A DNA stretch of 64,000 nt from assembly GCA_014529385.2 (NCBI GenBank), contig CM043958.1, forward strand, positions 75,899,169 to 75,963,168. The letters run 5' to 3'. Source of the DNA: Adiantum capillus-veneris (taxonomy: Eukaryota; Streptophyta; Polypodiopsida; Polypodiales; Pteridaceae). The position numbers and the translations under genes are program-made. The stretch's first letter is position 1; every line of letters begins with the position of its first letter. This document shows, piece by piece, positions 1 through 14,280 of the stretch. A model generated the notes under the pieces. It saw nothing but the letters and a program-made list of their open reading frames with translations. It did not search any database and was not told the DNA's origin.

Positions 1-258
1 ATCAAGAAGGGAGGTCCTCAAGCTAGCTTTAAATGGTTGTTATTATTAATTGCAAATGAGTAAGTAGAAGGGATTTTTCAGCCTTGCAGTGCGCCTACCT
101 TCGTGCAGATAACGGGGCATCACCTTCGAGAGCTATGGTCTTAGTAGTGGAGTTCTACGGGGCTTGCCTAAGGCTTAACCACTATTGAGCAATTAGAATC
201 TTGACAGGAGCCGGGGTTGTCTCGGTGTTGAACGACCCTCTCTTCTATTACTTAAAAT
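1..258 (+). other. Probable 3' part of the 5' LTR of gypsy element A
   Basis: No coding sequence is seen here. The stretch lies directly upstream of a primer-binding-site-like sequence and of a degenerate gag on the same strand, so by position it should be the end of that element's 5' LTR. No second copy was recognised in the window, so the LTR assignment rests on position only. Confidence 0.35.
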
Positions 259-261
259 TAG

Positions 262-279
262 TGGTATTCGAGCCACGGG
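262..279 (+). promoter_or_regulatory. Primer-binding-site-like sequence (initiator tRNA-Met type)
   Basis: The sequence TGGTATTCGAGCCACGGG differs at two positions from the start of the common plant LTR-retrotransposon PBS TGGTATCAGAGCC, which pairs with the 3' end of initiator tRNA-Met. It lies about 120 bp before the first gag-like codons of gypsy A, where a PBS is expected. It would prime minus-strand DNA synthesis. Confidence 0.5.
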
Positions 280-399
280 TAGAGTAGCTTGAGTGATTTT
301 TTTTAAGGGATAAAGAGGAGTAGCAACTAGGGCTTGAAGTGCCAAAGTACACCTAAAAAGTTCACCTAAACGTTGTTAGATTGGCTAAAAATAGTAAAG

Positions 400-1928
400 A
401 GAGTGAAATTAATTTTGATAACTTTGATTTTGCTAATGAGAAAGCTACTAATGATGCCCCTATGCTTGTTAACTATCTTGTTTCTAAGCTTCAACAAGCC
501 ATGGGCAATCCACACCTCCAAAGTGAAGTGCAACGGTAGCTTTGTGCTCATGGGATTCTCCAAGCTCCCCACCATGAGGAGAGAGTACCTAGGAAGCCTC
601 CTTGCGAGACTTCCAAAAGAATCCTCTCTCCGATTCGGGAAGAAGAAGATGATCCATACGAAGAACTCAGAAATTTCTTCTTCTTGACGCATCTCCTTCT
701 CAAAGGAGAACTCAAGAGACTTCACCAAAGGAACAAGAAAGAAGCGAGTCTCCTGCCACCTCAGCGGAGATGGCTCTACAAAGACGGTGGGCTTAACGCT
801 GTCTGTCACCTCCAAAACGGAGAAGACAATCGCACACTTCTCCACACCATAATTCAAAGAGGGATGACAAAAAGAAAGAGAAGAAAAAGGCAAGGAAGAG
901 GACACTCCCGTCTCCATGTTCTTCATCCTCTTCCTCTTATGAAAGTGATGGTGAAGACAAAGAAGATCAAGGCAAGAAAAAGGCGAGAAAAAGGTCACCC
1001 TCTTCTCCATCTTCCTTAAATTCTTCATCTTCTAAAAAAAGTGATGATGCAACCTTTGAACCATAAAAAAGAAGAGGCCATAGGAAATCATATGCCGCAT
1101 GGAAGAGGTCGTACAAGCTCAAGAAGTTCAAAGAGTGAGGAAAGAGCATCTCTTTCCTTACCCACGATGGCACCTTTGGTGCTACGGACAAAGTCTTAGC
1201 CTTTATCCAACAATTTGATGCGGTGTTTGGAGATGAGGGCTTCACGGAGTCCTCTAAGCTACACCATGTAGCTATGCACTTTCAAAAGTCTTCCAGGAAA
1301 TGGTGGTCTAGCCTATGGACGAACGTTGAAGCTCCACGAACATGAAAGCCTTAAGAGCTTCCATTATGAAGCAGTTTTTTTCTCTCTCTCTACGAATCCA
1401 TCCACAAATATGTAGACAAGTTTTGGGACTTACATCTCAAATCCATTGTCTTCAAAAAGATGGATTTTGGAGAGAAAAAGCAACAATTTTTGTGCGGGCT
1501 TAACTGAAGAAATGGCGGAGTATGTCAACTCCCAAAGGCCACGCACCATATCGGCGGTTATACACCATACTATGGTGTCTTCTCGAATCAATTTCCAAAC
1601 AAGGGCTAAAAGAAACTATAAGCCCATGGAAAAAAAGGGTTCCAATGAGCCTAAGCGAAATGACAATGTCCAAAAGTCTCATAAGGGAAATTCCAACAAA
1701 GCTAAGGAGAAGGGAGTTTACAAAGGCAAAAAAAAACTCTCTCCTGAAGAGCTTGAGCGTTGTCACAAGGATCACCTCTGTTTCAAGTGCGGAGAGCAAG
1801 GACATGCGTACCGTGCTTGTCCCCAAAAGACACCCACCATGAGCCTCCTAGATCTACCTTGGTTGAAATCCAAGAGGAGGAAACTCACCACAAAGGATCT
1901 CCTCTACGCCATGCTTAGGGAAAGGTAA
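400..1928 (+). pseudogene. gag: Gypsy element A gag (broken)
   Basis: This is a degenerate capsid gene of a Ty3/gypsy element. From about 400 a coding-like stretch (KESEINFDNFDFANEK...) runs into a stop near 526 and resumes with acidic/serine-rich linkers around 900-1060. A capsid-like segment follows at about 1165-1320 (FGATDKVLAFIQQFD, then a WW pair). The final open frame, 1446-1928, ends with a basic tail and one canonical CX2CX4HX4C zinc knuckle (CFKCGEQGHAYRAC) at about 1779-1820, the nucleic-acid-binding part of gag. At least two stops and several frame changes break it, so no functional Gag is encoded. The protease follows in another frame. Confidence 0.7.
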
Positions 1929-2454
1929 GAGGACATGATGCTTTTATTCTCTGTGACCCTAGTTCTACTCATAATTTCATTTCCACAGAGTTGGCCACCA
2001 AGCTAGGAATCCAAGCCTATGAGATGGGAGATGTCCTACCCCCACAGACAATGCTTTCAAGGGACAAGAATCTATAGTCCCTCCCTTAATCGAGAAATTG
2101 AGGCTCCGTCTCGTAAGCTATGTGGACAAAGAGGACTTCTTTATCTATCCTCTCAAGCGTGAGGATGTAATCCTAGGGGCACCATGGTTTGATTGCAAGG
2201 CTGCCAATGTTAAATTCCCTGAAAAGAGAATCTACTTTAGGTTCACGGAAAAAGATATGTACATAGATGCTAAGCAAATGGGTAACACTATACCCATTGT
2301 ACATACGCAAGCTTTCAATAAGTCAATAAAGAGCTCTATTTCCGTGTACATGATTTTTGTTAAAGATTCTCAAAATGAATCTAATGCTTTAGGGAAAGAA
2401 AATATAAACAATCACAAGGAATTAGAGTTATCCAATTTTCTCAAGGGGTTTTAA
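1928..2454 (+). pseudogene. Gypsy element A retropepsin-like protease (broken)
   Basis: This is the aspartic protease region of element A. The active-site segment reads CDPSSTHNFIS (about 1957-1990), where the family normally has D-S/T-G-A/S-THNFIS, so the catalytic D is followed by P rather than S/T-G. The C-terminal flap/strand segment VILGAPWF is clear in the 2098-2454 frame. The two parts are in different frames. The protease would have cut the Gag-Pol polyprotein. The altered active site and frame break indicate a dead copy. Confidence 0.65.
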
Positions 2455-2529
2455 GATGTCTTTATTGACGACATCCCTTGTGAGCTACCTCCTAAACAAG
2501 GCAATGATGACCATGCAATTGAAATTCAC

Positions 2530-3761
2530 GTAGGAACTCACCGCCTAATAAGCCTCCTTATAGAGTTTCTCAAGCTTAACAAGAGGAGATTATATAGCAC
2601 GAGCATGAGTTAGTTGAGAAGGGCATGGTTAGGCCTAGCTCATCTCCATTTCTCTCACGAGTGCTATTAGTGCAAAAAAAAGACATCACATATTGTATGG
2701 TGTTGACTATAGAGCACTAAATAGGATCACTATCAAAAATAGGTTTCCCGTTCTACAGGTAGAAGACCTATTTGATAAGCTACAAGGGTCCACCTACTTC
2801 AGTAGGATTGACCTAAAAAGTGGCTATCTTCAAATAAGGAAAGTTGATCAAGACATTGTAGAGACCACATTTCGCACTACGTTTGGTTTTTACAAATATA
2901 TTGTCATGCCTTTTGGCTTGACCAAAGCACCAGTCACATTCAACCGCTTGATTGAGAAGCTATTAAGGCCTCACTGAACCTTTACTTGGTGTTCTTTGAT
3001 GATATTATCAACTACTCTAATTCACTAGATGAGCACAAGCAACACCTCCAGGTAATATTTCGAGTTTCTAAGAGAGAATAAACTTTATATAAATAGAAAG
3101 AAAATTTAATTTTGCAAGAGATTCAGTATTTAGGTCACATTATCTCTCAAGATGGCATCCAAATGGATCCATCAAAGTTAGAGGTAATAAAAGGATGGCC
3201 TAAAGAAGGAATCTTCATGAACTAAGAAGCTTTATAGGTATGTGTGCATACTATAGACGCTTCATAGAAAAGTTCTCACTAATAGCACGACCATTACATG
3301 ACCTAACAAAGAAAAGCGTTAGGTATACATGGTCTACCAAGGAGAACAATTCTTTCAAAAAGCTTAAAGAAAAGCTTATCTCTCAACCTGTGCTTACACT
3401 ATCAGATCTCTCAAAGCCATTTGAGGTCCAATGTGACGCTTGTGGTGATTGCCTTGGAGCTGTGTTACTCCAAGAAGGGCATGCCATAGCCTATGAAAGT
3501 CGAAGGCCTGACCTCGTTGAGAAAGATCTAGGCATATATGAAAAGGAACTCCTTGCAGTTCTACATGCCTTAGACTCATGGAAGCACTATTTATTGGGGG
3601 CTCCTTTCATTCTACGAACAGATCACCAAAGTCTTAATTACTTCATAACGCACACCAAACTCTTTGACAAACAAATGAGGTGGGAAATTTTCCTTTTGCA
3701 ATTTCATTTTCATATTTCTTACATTGCTAGCAAGCATAATCAAGTAGCCAATGCACTCTGA
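2530..3761 (+). pseudogene. pol: Gypsy element A reverse transcriptase and RNase H (broken)
   Basis: This is Ty3/gypsy polymerase sequence. The RT fingers/palm are readable at 2693-2977 (DYRALNRITIKNRFP, FSRIDLKSGY, VMPFGLTKAP). The catalytic box FFDDII follows after a stop near 2977, where the family has Y/F-x-DD. A clean RT-connection/RNase H frame spans 3240-3761, with YYRRFIEKFS, CDACGDCLGAVLLQ, YEKELLAVLHAL and RTDHQSLNYF. These contain the usual RNase H D...E...D series. The domain ends at NQVANAL followed by a stop at the point where ADALSR is expected. Several frame shifts lie between the blocks. Confidence 0.85.
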
Positions 3762-3773
3762 AGACGATCGAGA

Positions 3774-4810
3774 GTGAGTGCGGTTTCCATAGCAACTCAG
3801 AATGATCGATCTTCTATGATAGATGATTATGCTATTGATCCTAATTTTAAAGATGTGATCTCAGCCCTTGCACTAGGAAAGAAAGAGGAACCATTTACTT
3901 TGCAAGATGGTTATCTTCTCTATGGCAATAGACTATGCGTTACTAACTCACTAGTCGTGAAAAAGTAATGTATGAATCTCCTTCTCCTCCTTATGCAAGG
4001 CATAGAGGGAGTGAGTCTACCTTAAAAGGAATTGAAACGTATTTCTACTGACCTACCATGAAAGAAAACATATAAGAGTATGTTTCCAAATGTGTGGTAT
4101 GCCAAAAGACGAAGTTTGATAGAGGAAAGCAACGTGGATTGCTTCAACCTTTGCCAGTCCCTAATTCACCATGGGAGAGCATATCCATGGATTTTATATT
4201 TCGATTGTCTAAGTCTATCCATGGGAATACGGGAATAGGGACGATAGTAGACAGGTTCAGTAAACAAGTTCATTTTATACATGTCAAGAAGACTATCAAA
4301 TCCCATCAAATGGCAACCCTCTTCATTTCGCAAATCTTCAAGTACCATGGCTTTCCAATGTCCATAGTGTTAGATAGAGATCCTAGAATAACCAATAATT
4401 TTTGGAAGGGTCTCTTTGAGAATTTAGGGACAAGGTTAAACTTCTCTTCGGCCTATCACCCGCACACGTATGGCCAAAGTGAAACAGCTAACCTAACAAT
4501 TCTTGATTTACTAAAAGTATATATAATGGAAGTAGATCAAAGGTCCCAATGGGATAAGTACTTACCCTTAGTGGAGTATGCCTACAATAACACTATACAT
4601 ACTTCCACAGGAAAAGCACCTTTTGAGGTAATTGACGGAAGATCAAAAAGTCCCCTGCTACTTAAGGTACACGGGAAGATCTTCGCTATAGATGAGTATA
4701 GCCGAGACCTACAAAAATATTTCCAAAAGATTAAGGATGCTATCTCTATCTCATAGTAAGGGAAAACGGGTGCTGCTGCTGATAAGCATAGAAGAGTCCA
4801 AGCCTTTAAG
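3774..4810 (+). pseudogene. Gypsy element A integrase, truncated by an inserted repeat
   Basis: This is the integrase of element A. A degraded HHCC zinc region precedes CVVCQKTKFDRGKQRG (about 4090-4140). The core, open from 4094 to 4756, has the first catalytic D in ISMDFIFRL, the second in VLDRDPRI, and the E in YGQSETANL, so the DDE triad is still present. The coding-like sequence continues as ADKHRRVQAFK and stops matching at 4810, where an LTR-like repeat begins. The C-terminal domain is therefore cut by insertion. Stops around 3760, 3968 and 4757 show it was already decaying. Confidence 0.85.
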
Positions 4811-4996
4811 CAACAATGGGCTTTAAAGACCCTAAGGTTCAGACCGTTAAGACTTCCAAAATGCTAAGGTTCCAAAATTCAAAGGTTATGTCCAAAGGTC
4901 AAAACACTAGTAAAATTGGATGCTTTGTGTGTGCTCAAAAAGTCTTCAAAGAATCCTAGATAGGAGGGGGCGAGCCCTAGAACTAGGGGATGAGAG

Positions 4997-5032
<36 letters not shown>

Positions 5033-6232
5033 ATCCTCCTTTACACAAAGAGAATGAGGGACACATGTCAGCTCCCTAGCGCTGCCCACAAGGTATACTC
5101 AAATCCTATTGGATGGCCATGGAGGTGGACGAATGAGAATTAGGCTAGAATAAATCTAGTTTAGTTAATTTAAAAACACTTAATAAAAGAACCAATAAGA
5201 ATCAATCTCTCTAGAAGACTATTAGACAGTCTCCCAAGGGGTCGAATGAGCAGTCAGCAGCCCAATGGCTTGCCTGATTCCTATTGGCCATGAGACAAAG
5301 GGGTCCAATAAGAGTTTAGTTGCATTAATTAATTACCTAAAGCTCTCAAAAAAGGGGAAAGGGGGACATATGTCAGAAGGCTATCACTTATGCTGCTTAA
5401 AATTTATTGGCTAAGCTGGGAGAGGTCGAATGAGGTGTGAGCATGAGTATTTTTCATGAGGGGGCAGGCATGTCATAATGAATGAGGGACACATGTTAGC
5501 TCCCTAGCCCAGATCTTTGCAGGCACCCTCATTAATTCCACTGAGCTTCATAGTGACCTCATGTGTGAATCAAGAAGACTCTCTCTCGCCTTCTCAAGCT
5601 TTAATGTAAAGCTTATCACCTACTCCAAGCTTGTGAGAAGGGAGGCCTACAACAACAACTCTTGGCTTTGTGATGCAAATCCAACCAAGAGCCAAGATTC
5701 AATGCATGCTCATCTCCTCTATCATGCTAATTACTAAGCTAAGCTATGCTAATATGAGTGATTATGTGAGGAGATATACATCTTTCTCGTAAGCCTACTC
5801 CTTCCTCTCAATCTACTATCATACCCCAATAGCTCTCACCATCTTCAAAGGTGTGTGAGGTCTTGGGTCTGAGACTGTGAGAGAATGAATGTTTTGTGTA
5901 ATAAGTGTTTTGTTTAGTGCTTGAAGTTTCCATCATCATTGCACTAGCTAGTATTGAAAGAACACAAAGAATTGTATTGTAAAATGTCTCTCTTGATGGG
6001 AGAAACCATAATACAAAGCTTTTTGGAAGGGGGACCGACTCCATGTAAATCTGGTCCTCAAATATTGCCAATAGCTTAATTTCTCTCTCTTTTGAAGTAT
6101 TGTTCATGCTATCTAACTAGGTGTTATACTTTTTGTGGCTCTCTCCACCCAAGCACTCTTGTTATTCTCATTAGGAATCTATTCTAGTGAAATTCCCATT
6201 ATGTTCATGCTATTTTCCACTACACACAAGTT
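4810..6232 (-). repeat. 1.4-kb LTR-like repeat, copy A (inverted relative to copy B)
   Basis: The reverse complement matches 20642-22029 along its whole length with moderate divergence. Both copies end in the same bases (AACTTGTGTGTAG... at one end, ...CCCATTGTTGC at the other). No protein is encoded in common, so a solo LTR or another non-coding mobile repeat is the best reading. It contains a short (CA)n run at about 5001-5027. It splits the integrase of gypsy A. No convincing target-site duplication is seen. Confidence 0.7.
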
Positions 6233-6486
6233 ACTAGGCGATCAAATGTTAGAGTGCCCTTCACCTTTGGCTTTCTTGTAGAATACGTTGTTGGCTAGCA
6301 TGCAAGTGCTCAAATCTTAGCTTTGTGATATCTGCAAGCTTGCCACTAGCCGTTCTCCTGATCACAGCCAAAGGCTTTGAGAGAGGGCATCCTTTGAACC
6401 AACTGCAGCATCATCGTCTCATTGCTGGCCTGTTGTGGTATTGCGGTAGGAACCATCATTGCGAGGAAAGGACAAGCATGGATGTA
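6233..6486. other. No gene seen
   Basis: This is the sequence between the LTR-like repeat and a minisatellite. It might be the displaced 3' end of gypsy A, but no integrase C-terminal motif could be read with confidence. Confidence 0.3.
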
Positions 6487-6740
6487 GCGGGTTGACGCGG
6501 AAGCTTTGGGTGTACTTAGCTAACCAGATATTGAAACCCAATTTCGCCATTTAAAACTGCCCGCGTCGGCCTGGAAGTTTTGGGACTGCTTAGTGAGCCA
6601 GCTATTGAAACCCGTCTAAAATTGCCCGGGTCGACGCGGAAGCTTTGGAACTACTTAGTGAGCCAGCTATTGAAACCCATTGTCACTATCTAAAATTGCC
6701 GGCGTCCACGCGGAAGGTTTGGGAATTCTTAGTGATCAGC
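6487..6740 (+). repeat. Minisatellite, about 3.5 units of 65-75 bp
   Basis: Units share GACGCGGAAGCTTTGG, CTTAGTGAGCCAGC and ATTGAAACCC...CTAAAATTGCC. Starts are near 6487, 6562, 6627 and 6701. The last unit is truncated after GTGATCAGC. Units differ by small indels between the two conserved halves. No open frame runs through all of them. Confidence 0.8.
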
Positions 6741-7073
6741 TCCCTATTACTTAAACAAAATCAGTAAAATTAAAATTTACAATAGAACCCAATCTTCAGC
6801 TCCATGAAATCGACTATGTCAGCATGGATGACGTGGGACTTCTCTTTGCCCCTTCGTACTAAAATAGCACATTTTGAGGTCACTATGAAGCTCATTGGAA
6901 TTAATGAGGGTGCTTGAAAAGATCTAATTTATCCATGCATCACTTAATTTATTGGAAGGTGGTAAAAGATGAAGCTAGTATTAGTATCAGGGCACGAGCT
7001 TATAACGTGCATGCAACGACCCACCTGATGAGCACTCACTACAAACACCTCTAGGGGCTGCAAGCTTGCTCTC

Positions 7074-7100
7074 TGTGTGTGTGTGTGTATGTGTGTGTTG
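7074..7100 (+). repeat. (GT)n microsatellite
   Basis: A (TG)n run with one interruption (TGTATG). It produces spurious HTHT-type reading frames on the minus strand. Confidence 0.9.
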
Positions 7101-7166
7101 TGGATAAGGGGGGAGGTGAGAAGCATGCCAACTCGGGCAAGCAAAAGAAGCGGTCGTTGCCTGAGG

Positions 7167-7560
7167 TGGTATTGCAACTAAAGCTTGGAATTCAAAAGAA
7201 ATCTCAAACACTGCAACCGAGACACAAGTTTGCTCTTCAAAAACCCTTTTGTTACTAGTCCATGGCGACACAGACTATCTTGGAAGCAGCAACATGAGAG
7301 AGTTGGAGTGCTAGCTACCAGTGGTATTGCAGCTCATGCTCAACATTCAAAAACAATCTCAAACACTACGATCGATACACAAGTTTGTTCTTCAGAAAAC
7401 CTCCTATAAATAGTCCGTAGTGACATGGACTGTTTTGGAATTTTCTTTCAAACCAGTCCATGGCACGACAAACTGTTTAAAGGGGGGGGGGGGGGGGGGG
7501 GGTTTAAATGGTCACTCCAAATCTCTCTCCCAGACCAGTCCGTGATGCCATGGATTCTTT
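7167..7560 (+). repeat. Diverged tandem repeat, about 150-bp period
   Basis: Two clear units start at about 7167 and 7318. Both read GGTATTGCA...ATTCAAAA...AATCTCAAACACT...ACACAAGTTTG.TCTTCA...TAGTCC. Further degenerate echoes (CCAGTCC.TG...CATGGA.T) occur at about 7455 and 7535. A 21-base G run (7482-7502) interrupts the third. No coding content was recognised. Confidence 0.6.
7482..7502 (+). repeat. Poly-G run (21 G)
   Basis: An uninterrupted homopolymer within the diverged tandem repeat. It is the second longest of several G/C homopolymers in the window. Confidence 0.9.
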
Positions 7561-8199
7561 TTAGGGAGGCTAAAGGGTTTCTCCAAATTAAAACAAGCTA
7601 GGACATATATATTTCCCACAACATCTAACTACAATTGGAATGCAAGTTTAGACTTTGAAAAGATTCATGTATCCTCCCAAACTAGTAAGAGACGACATAG
7701 ACTCTTTGGGGGTATAGAACCTTCCTTCTCATTTGAACCCCCAAAATTTGCCCGCACATCCATTGATTGATAGTTTGGAGGGGGTCAATATGCATAAGTT
7801 TCTCACGAAAAGAATTATTAGTGCATTGGGGTTCAAAGAGAGATCTCCTACCATCGTGAGTGAGAGGGTGCATGTACCATCTTGAGTGAGCGAGTATTCA
7901 AACATTAGCCTATAACTCTAACTTATTCACATATTGAGACACATCTATGGTTTAAAAAAAAGGAGCACAAGAATTTTCACTTTATAAAAAAGAAGATTGC
8001 ATGTGGCAACCACTAAGAGATAGCATCATGATGTTCCCACTGTCTATAGTTCTCCCATTGTATTGTTGTAAGGCTCATTTAAAGTATGAGTGTGTAGAAA
8101 CTCGTCACTTGAACGATGTTAAAGTAGATGAGAAATTCTTCTCCAAATTGTAGGGAGGAGGATTTTTTGGAGAGAGATTTTCAAGCAAACATTGAAGTG
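7561..8199. other. No gene seen
   Basis: AT-rich unique-looking sequence. Short open frames on both strands show no recognisable motif. Confidence 0.4.
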
Positions 8200-8640
8200 A
8201 GTGAACGATCCATCTAAAATCACCGAATCCATTGGTTTCTATGAGTTTTTTTATCCCATGTCTTTGCACCTGCAAATGCTTTTAAGCAAGCAATCATTAG
8301 AGATTCATCATGTCATCCACATAATGTATATTTCTCATTACTTTGTAGATGCATTTGTCCAAGAATTTAAGCTCGGTTTAATAAGGTGCCTAGTAAAAAT
8401 TCAAAAGGCATCATGAGCGACCAAAATGCCTCCTGTGTTCTAAATAATCCCTCACTTGCCTGAAATTCTCCTCCCACCCTCTTCGTACATAGCCATTCTA
8501 TACAACACCCTTTTCCAAGCCATATGTGTTCAAAACCCCTTGCCACGCCTTGGCAATGGCCTCATACTACATTATGGATCTTAGACTTTCTCTTGAGCAC
8601 AATATAAATGATAGCTATCCATCTTGCTTGTAACTTCTTC
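8200..8640 (-). pseudogene. Possible very degenerate gypsy RT fragment
   Basis: On the minus strand, fragments in shifting frames resemble the gypsy RT order. They are a DSYHLY-like piece near 8620 (compare DLKSGYHQI), then FRTQEAFWSLMMPFEF near 8440 (compare FRT..GL...VMPFGL), then HYVDDM near 8320 (compare YxDDM). Spacing is larger than normal between the first two and several stops intervene. Each match is weak, and only the order gives support. Confidence 0.25.
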
Positions 8641-8767
8641 CTTTCATCTTTGCACAGTGAGTTTTTTTTCTTTCTTTTGAGGCCCTTTGTATCCCCTTTA
8701 TATGAGTCTTTTGAGGTCTTTGCAAGTGGAAGACTATTAAATGTATGCTTCTCATTGTTAGCTATAA

Positions 8768-8890
8768 GTTGTTCATCTATACATATATATAATGGGGGGA
8801 GGGATTCCGGCCCCCTCGCTGTCACGTATCAGCAATAGGTCCTTCAGGCAAGTGTACACTGCATCTTCGATGAGAGAGTTGCGACTAACT
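8768..8890 (+). repeat. GGGGAGGGATTC repeat family, copy 1
   Basis: Begins TCTATACATATATATAAT followed by GGGGGGAGGGATTCCGGCCCCC and ends near GATGAGAGAGTTGCGACT. Related copies lie at 11517-11745 and 14281-14500. The beginning resembles the TCT(A)TACTA-type 5' end of plant Helitrons, but no 3' hairpin/CTRR end was identified. Confidence 0.45.
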
Positions 8891-9065
8891 CTGTGTGTGT
8901 GTGTGTATGAGAGAGAGAGAGAGAGAGAGGCCTAGGGGCCCACGTGTGTAGCTAGATGATCGCATGTAATAGGCGAAGCGCATCGTTGTTTATGTGTGAG
9001 TGTCTCTGCATCCCCGGGGACACATGTCTCTACTAATTCTGTGACCCTGCTTAGTGGATAATCGC

Positions 9066-9164
<99 letters not shown>

Positions 9165-9246
9165 TGTGTTTCTGTGTCGTCTGTGTTGTGCGCATCTGAG
9201 AGAGAGAGAGAGAGAGAAAGATAATCGCAGGTGTGTGTGTGTGTGT

Positions 9247-9336
<90 letters not shown>

Positions 9337-9433
9337 AAAGTCTCAGACCTGTGTGCATATGGAGGGAGGGAGAGAGAGAGAGAGAGAGAGAGAGAACGTT
9401 GTGTTTCTGTGTCCTCTGTGTTGTGTGCATATG

Positions 9434-9480
<47 letters not shown>
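8889..9480 (+). repeat. Compound (GT)n/(GA)n microsatellite cluster
   Basis: Tracts of GT at 8891-8906, 9069-9101 and 9230-9247 are followed by GA tracts at about 8909-8929, 9102-9161, 9198-9219, 9251-9335, 9365-9394 and 9437-9479. Between tracts the spacer TTGTGTTTCTGTGTC.TCTGTGTTGTG.GCAT is duplicated (about 9164 and 9398). All long Ser-Leu or Arg-Glu reading frames here are translations of the microsatellite, not genes. Confidence 0.95.
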
Positions 9481-9482
<2 letters not shown>

Positions 9483-10057
9483 CGCAAAGCCTGAGGCCCA
9501 AAAGAATCCTCAACTTTCAATCAAAAATTCCCAAAATACCCCCAATATTATAAATTCCCTTCAAAATTTTCAAAATTCCCAAAATACCAGATTAAATTCA
9601 TCCAAAGATCAAGAAATTTGTAGCTTTTCATAAGAAGACTGACTGTTTATCAATCCAAGATGCTAAAAGAAGAATTTTAATTGGTTATATAGGCCATGGA
9701 GATGAATCACCTCATTATTTTTAGAAACAATCGACTTTTTTTTGCGAGGTACTTTGTGACAAATTACATGCTAAGCACTCAAATATGGATCACACCTGTC
9801 AAAAAGAAATAACGATCACAAAATCTTGAATAATCTGACCAAAATAGATACAAGAGTATTTTGGGATGTGCCCAACTTAGGTAGGACTAAGGAGATCTGG
9901 TCGTTTTTTAGTGGGACGAAGCGATGGTGTCTCTCTAGACACAATCACATACGCTCTAGCGTGTTTTTAGCTAATGCGAAGTGAGGGTGTCTCTCTAGAT
10001 GCAATGTTGCTTCAAGTAGTGCATTGGTTGTAGGGTATGTCCTATAGGGTCCGGTTA

Positions 10058-10126
<69 letters not shown>

Positions 10127-10722
10127 GTTTTCAACAAGGCTCACAGAGATGGCATCTCTGCAAATGAAATCATGTCTTCAACTTTCGAAAATTCCCAAAA
10201 TACCCCCAATATTTTGTCATAAATTCCCTCCACATTTTCCAAAATACCGCTGGTCGTGAGATTAAATTCCTCCAAAGACCAAAAAATTTGTAGATTCTCA
10301 TAAGAAGACTAATTGTTTATAATTACAAGATGATAAAACTAGAATTTGAGTTGGTTATGTACGGCATGGAGATGAATCGCTTCATTATTTTTAGACATAA
10401 TCTACTTTATTTTGCGAGGTAATTTGTGACAAACTACGTGCTAAGCACTCAAATACATATCACACCTGTCAAAAAGGAATAAAGATCACAAAATATTGAA
10501 CAATCCGACCAAAATAGATACAAGAGTATTTTGGGATGTGCCCAACTTGGGTAGGGCCAAGGAGCTCTGGTCTTTTTTCAGTGGACGAAGCAATGGTGTC
10601 TAGACACAATCACATACGCTGTAGCCTCTTTTCAGCTAATGCGAAGTGAGGGTGTCTCTCTAGATGCAATGTTGCTTCAAGCAGTGCATTGATTGTAGGA
10701 TATGTCCTACAAGGTTAGGTCA

Positions 10723-10789
<67 letters not shown>

Positions 10790-11450
10790 GTTTTCAGCAG
10801 ACGAAGAGAGAAGCATCTCTGCAAATGAAATTATGTCTTCAAGTTTCAAAAATTCCCAAAATACCCCCAATATTTTTTCATAAATTCCCTTTAAATTTTC
10901 CAAAATTTCCAAAATACCCCTGGTCGTGAGATTAAATTCCTCCAAAGATCAAAAACATTGTTGCTTTCCATAAGAAGACTGGTTGTCTATCAATAACTGA
11001 TGATAAAAATAGAATTTGAGTTGGTTATGTATGCCATGGAGATGAATCGCTTCATTATTTTAGACATAATCGACTTTCTTCTGCGAGGTAATTTGTGACA
11101 AATTACATGCTAAGCACTCAAAAAAGGATCACAATTGTCAAAAAGGAATAAAGATCATAAAATCTTGAACAATCTGACCAAAATAGATACAAGAGTATTC
11201 TGGGATGTGCCCAACTTGGGTAGGACAAAAGAGCTCTGGTCGTTTTTCAGTGGACAAAGTGATGATGTCTCTCTAGACACAATCACTTACGCTCTAGCCT
11301 GTTTTCAGCTAATGCGAAGTGAGGGTGTCTCTCTAGATGTAATGTTGTTTCAACCAGTGCATTGATTGTAGGATATGTCCTATAATGTTAGGTCAGGAAG
11401 AGAAAGAGAGTTGTTTTTAGCAGACGTAGAGAGACGGCATCTCTCCAAAT
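9480..11450 (+). repeat. Three-unit tandem array, about 660-bp period, with (GA)n at unit ends
   Basis: The marker AATTCCCAAAATACC occurs at 9526, 10190 and 10851, giving periods of 664 and 661 bp. Each unit contains TGCTAAGCACTCAAA, GATACAAGAGTATT.TGGGATGTGCCCAACTT, GTGAGGGTGTCTCTCTAGATG and a GTAGGRTATGTCCTA block just before a (GA)n tract (about 10062-10124 and 10726-10787; the third is degraded to GAAGAGAAAGAGAG at 11397). Units are highly similar, so expansion is fairly recent. No open frame is conserved among units. Confidence 0.9.
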
Positions 11451-11516
11451 GAATACATGTACATTGGCACCTTGAGGGCATGTGGCAGTACACAAGATGT
11501 TGATATGGGAAAGAAA

Positions 11517-11745
11517 ATCTATCTATACTATTATAAACGGGGGAGGGATCCCCCCCCCCCCCCCCTTGACATGTGGTGCTCTTAAGATCATTTGGTGAGT
11601 GGGAGTGAATTTTAACAATCGCATCGAGTGAGAGAAAGAGTCGCAACCTGCAAGTGAGAGAGAGGGAATTCATGGATAGAACTAATAATGGGCATCGTTC
11701 AAATTTACTTCACACGAGTGCTTCAAGTCACGAGGACAAGATTTA
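11517..11745 (+). repeat. GGGGAGGGATTC repeat family, copy 2
   Basis: Starts TCTATACTATTATAAACGGGG and contains a 16-base C run (11550-11565). It then follows copy 3 (14281-14500) closely through TGGTGCTCTTA, CATTTGGTGAGTGG, GTGAGAGAAAGAGTC, CAAGTGAGAGAGAGGGAATT and TTCAAATTTACTTCA. Confidence 0.65.
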
Positions 11746-11764
11746 GCACTCACAACGAGCGATG

Positions 11765-14280
<2,516 letters not shown>

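Noticed and set aside
5808-6107. 99-codon minus-strand frame in LTR-like copy A
   Set aside because: The equivalent frame in copy B is broken early, so it is not conserved coding.
8200-8640. Copia-type RT
   Set aside because: A YVDDM-like motif fits copia as well as gypsy, but neighbouring pieces follow gypsy order better and none is strong. Kept only as a low-confidence gypsy fragment.
9000-9640. Long open frames rich in Ser-Leu or Arg-Glu
   Set aside because: They are translations of (GA)n/(CT)n and (GT)n microsatellites. The same applies at 10037-10945, 11809-12054, 13715-14296, 49132-49364 and 50684-50998.
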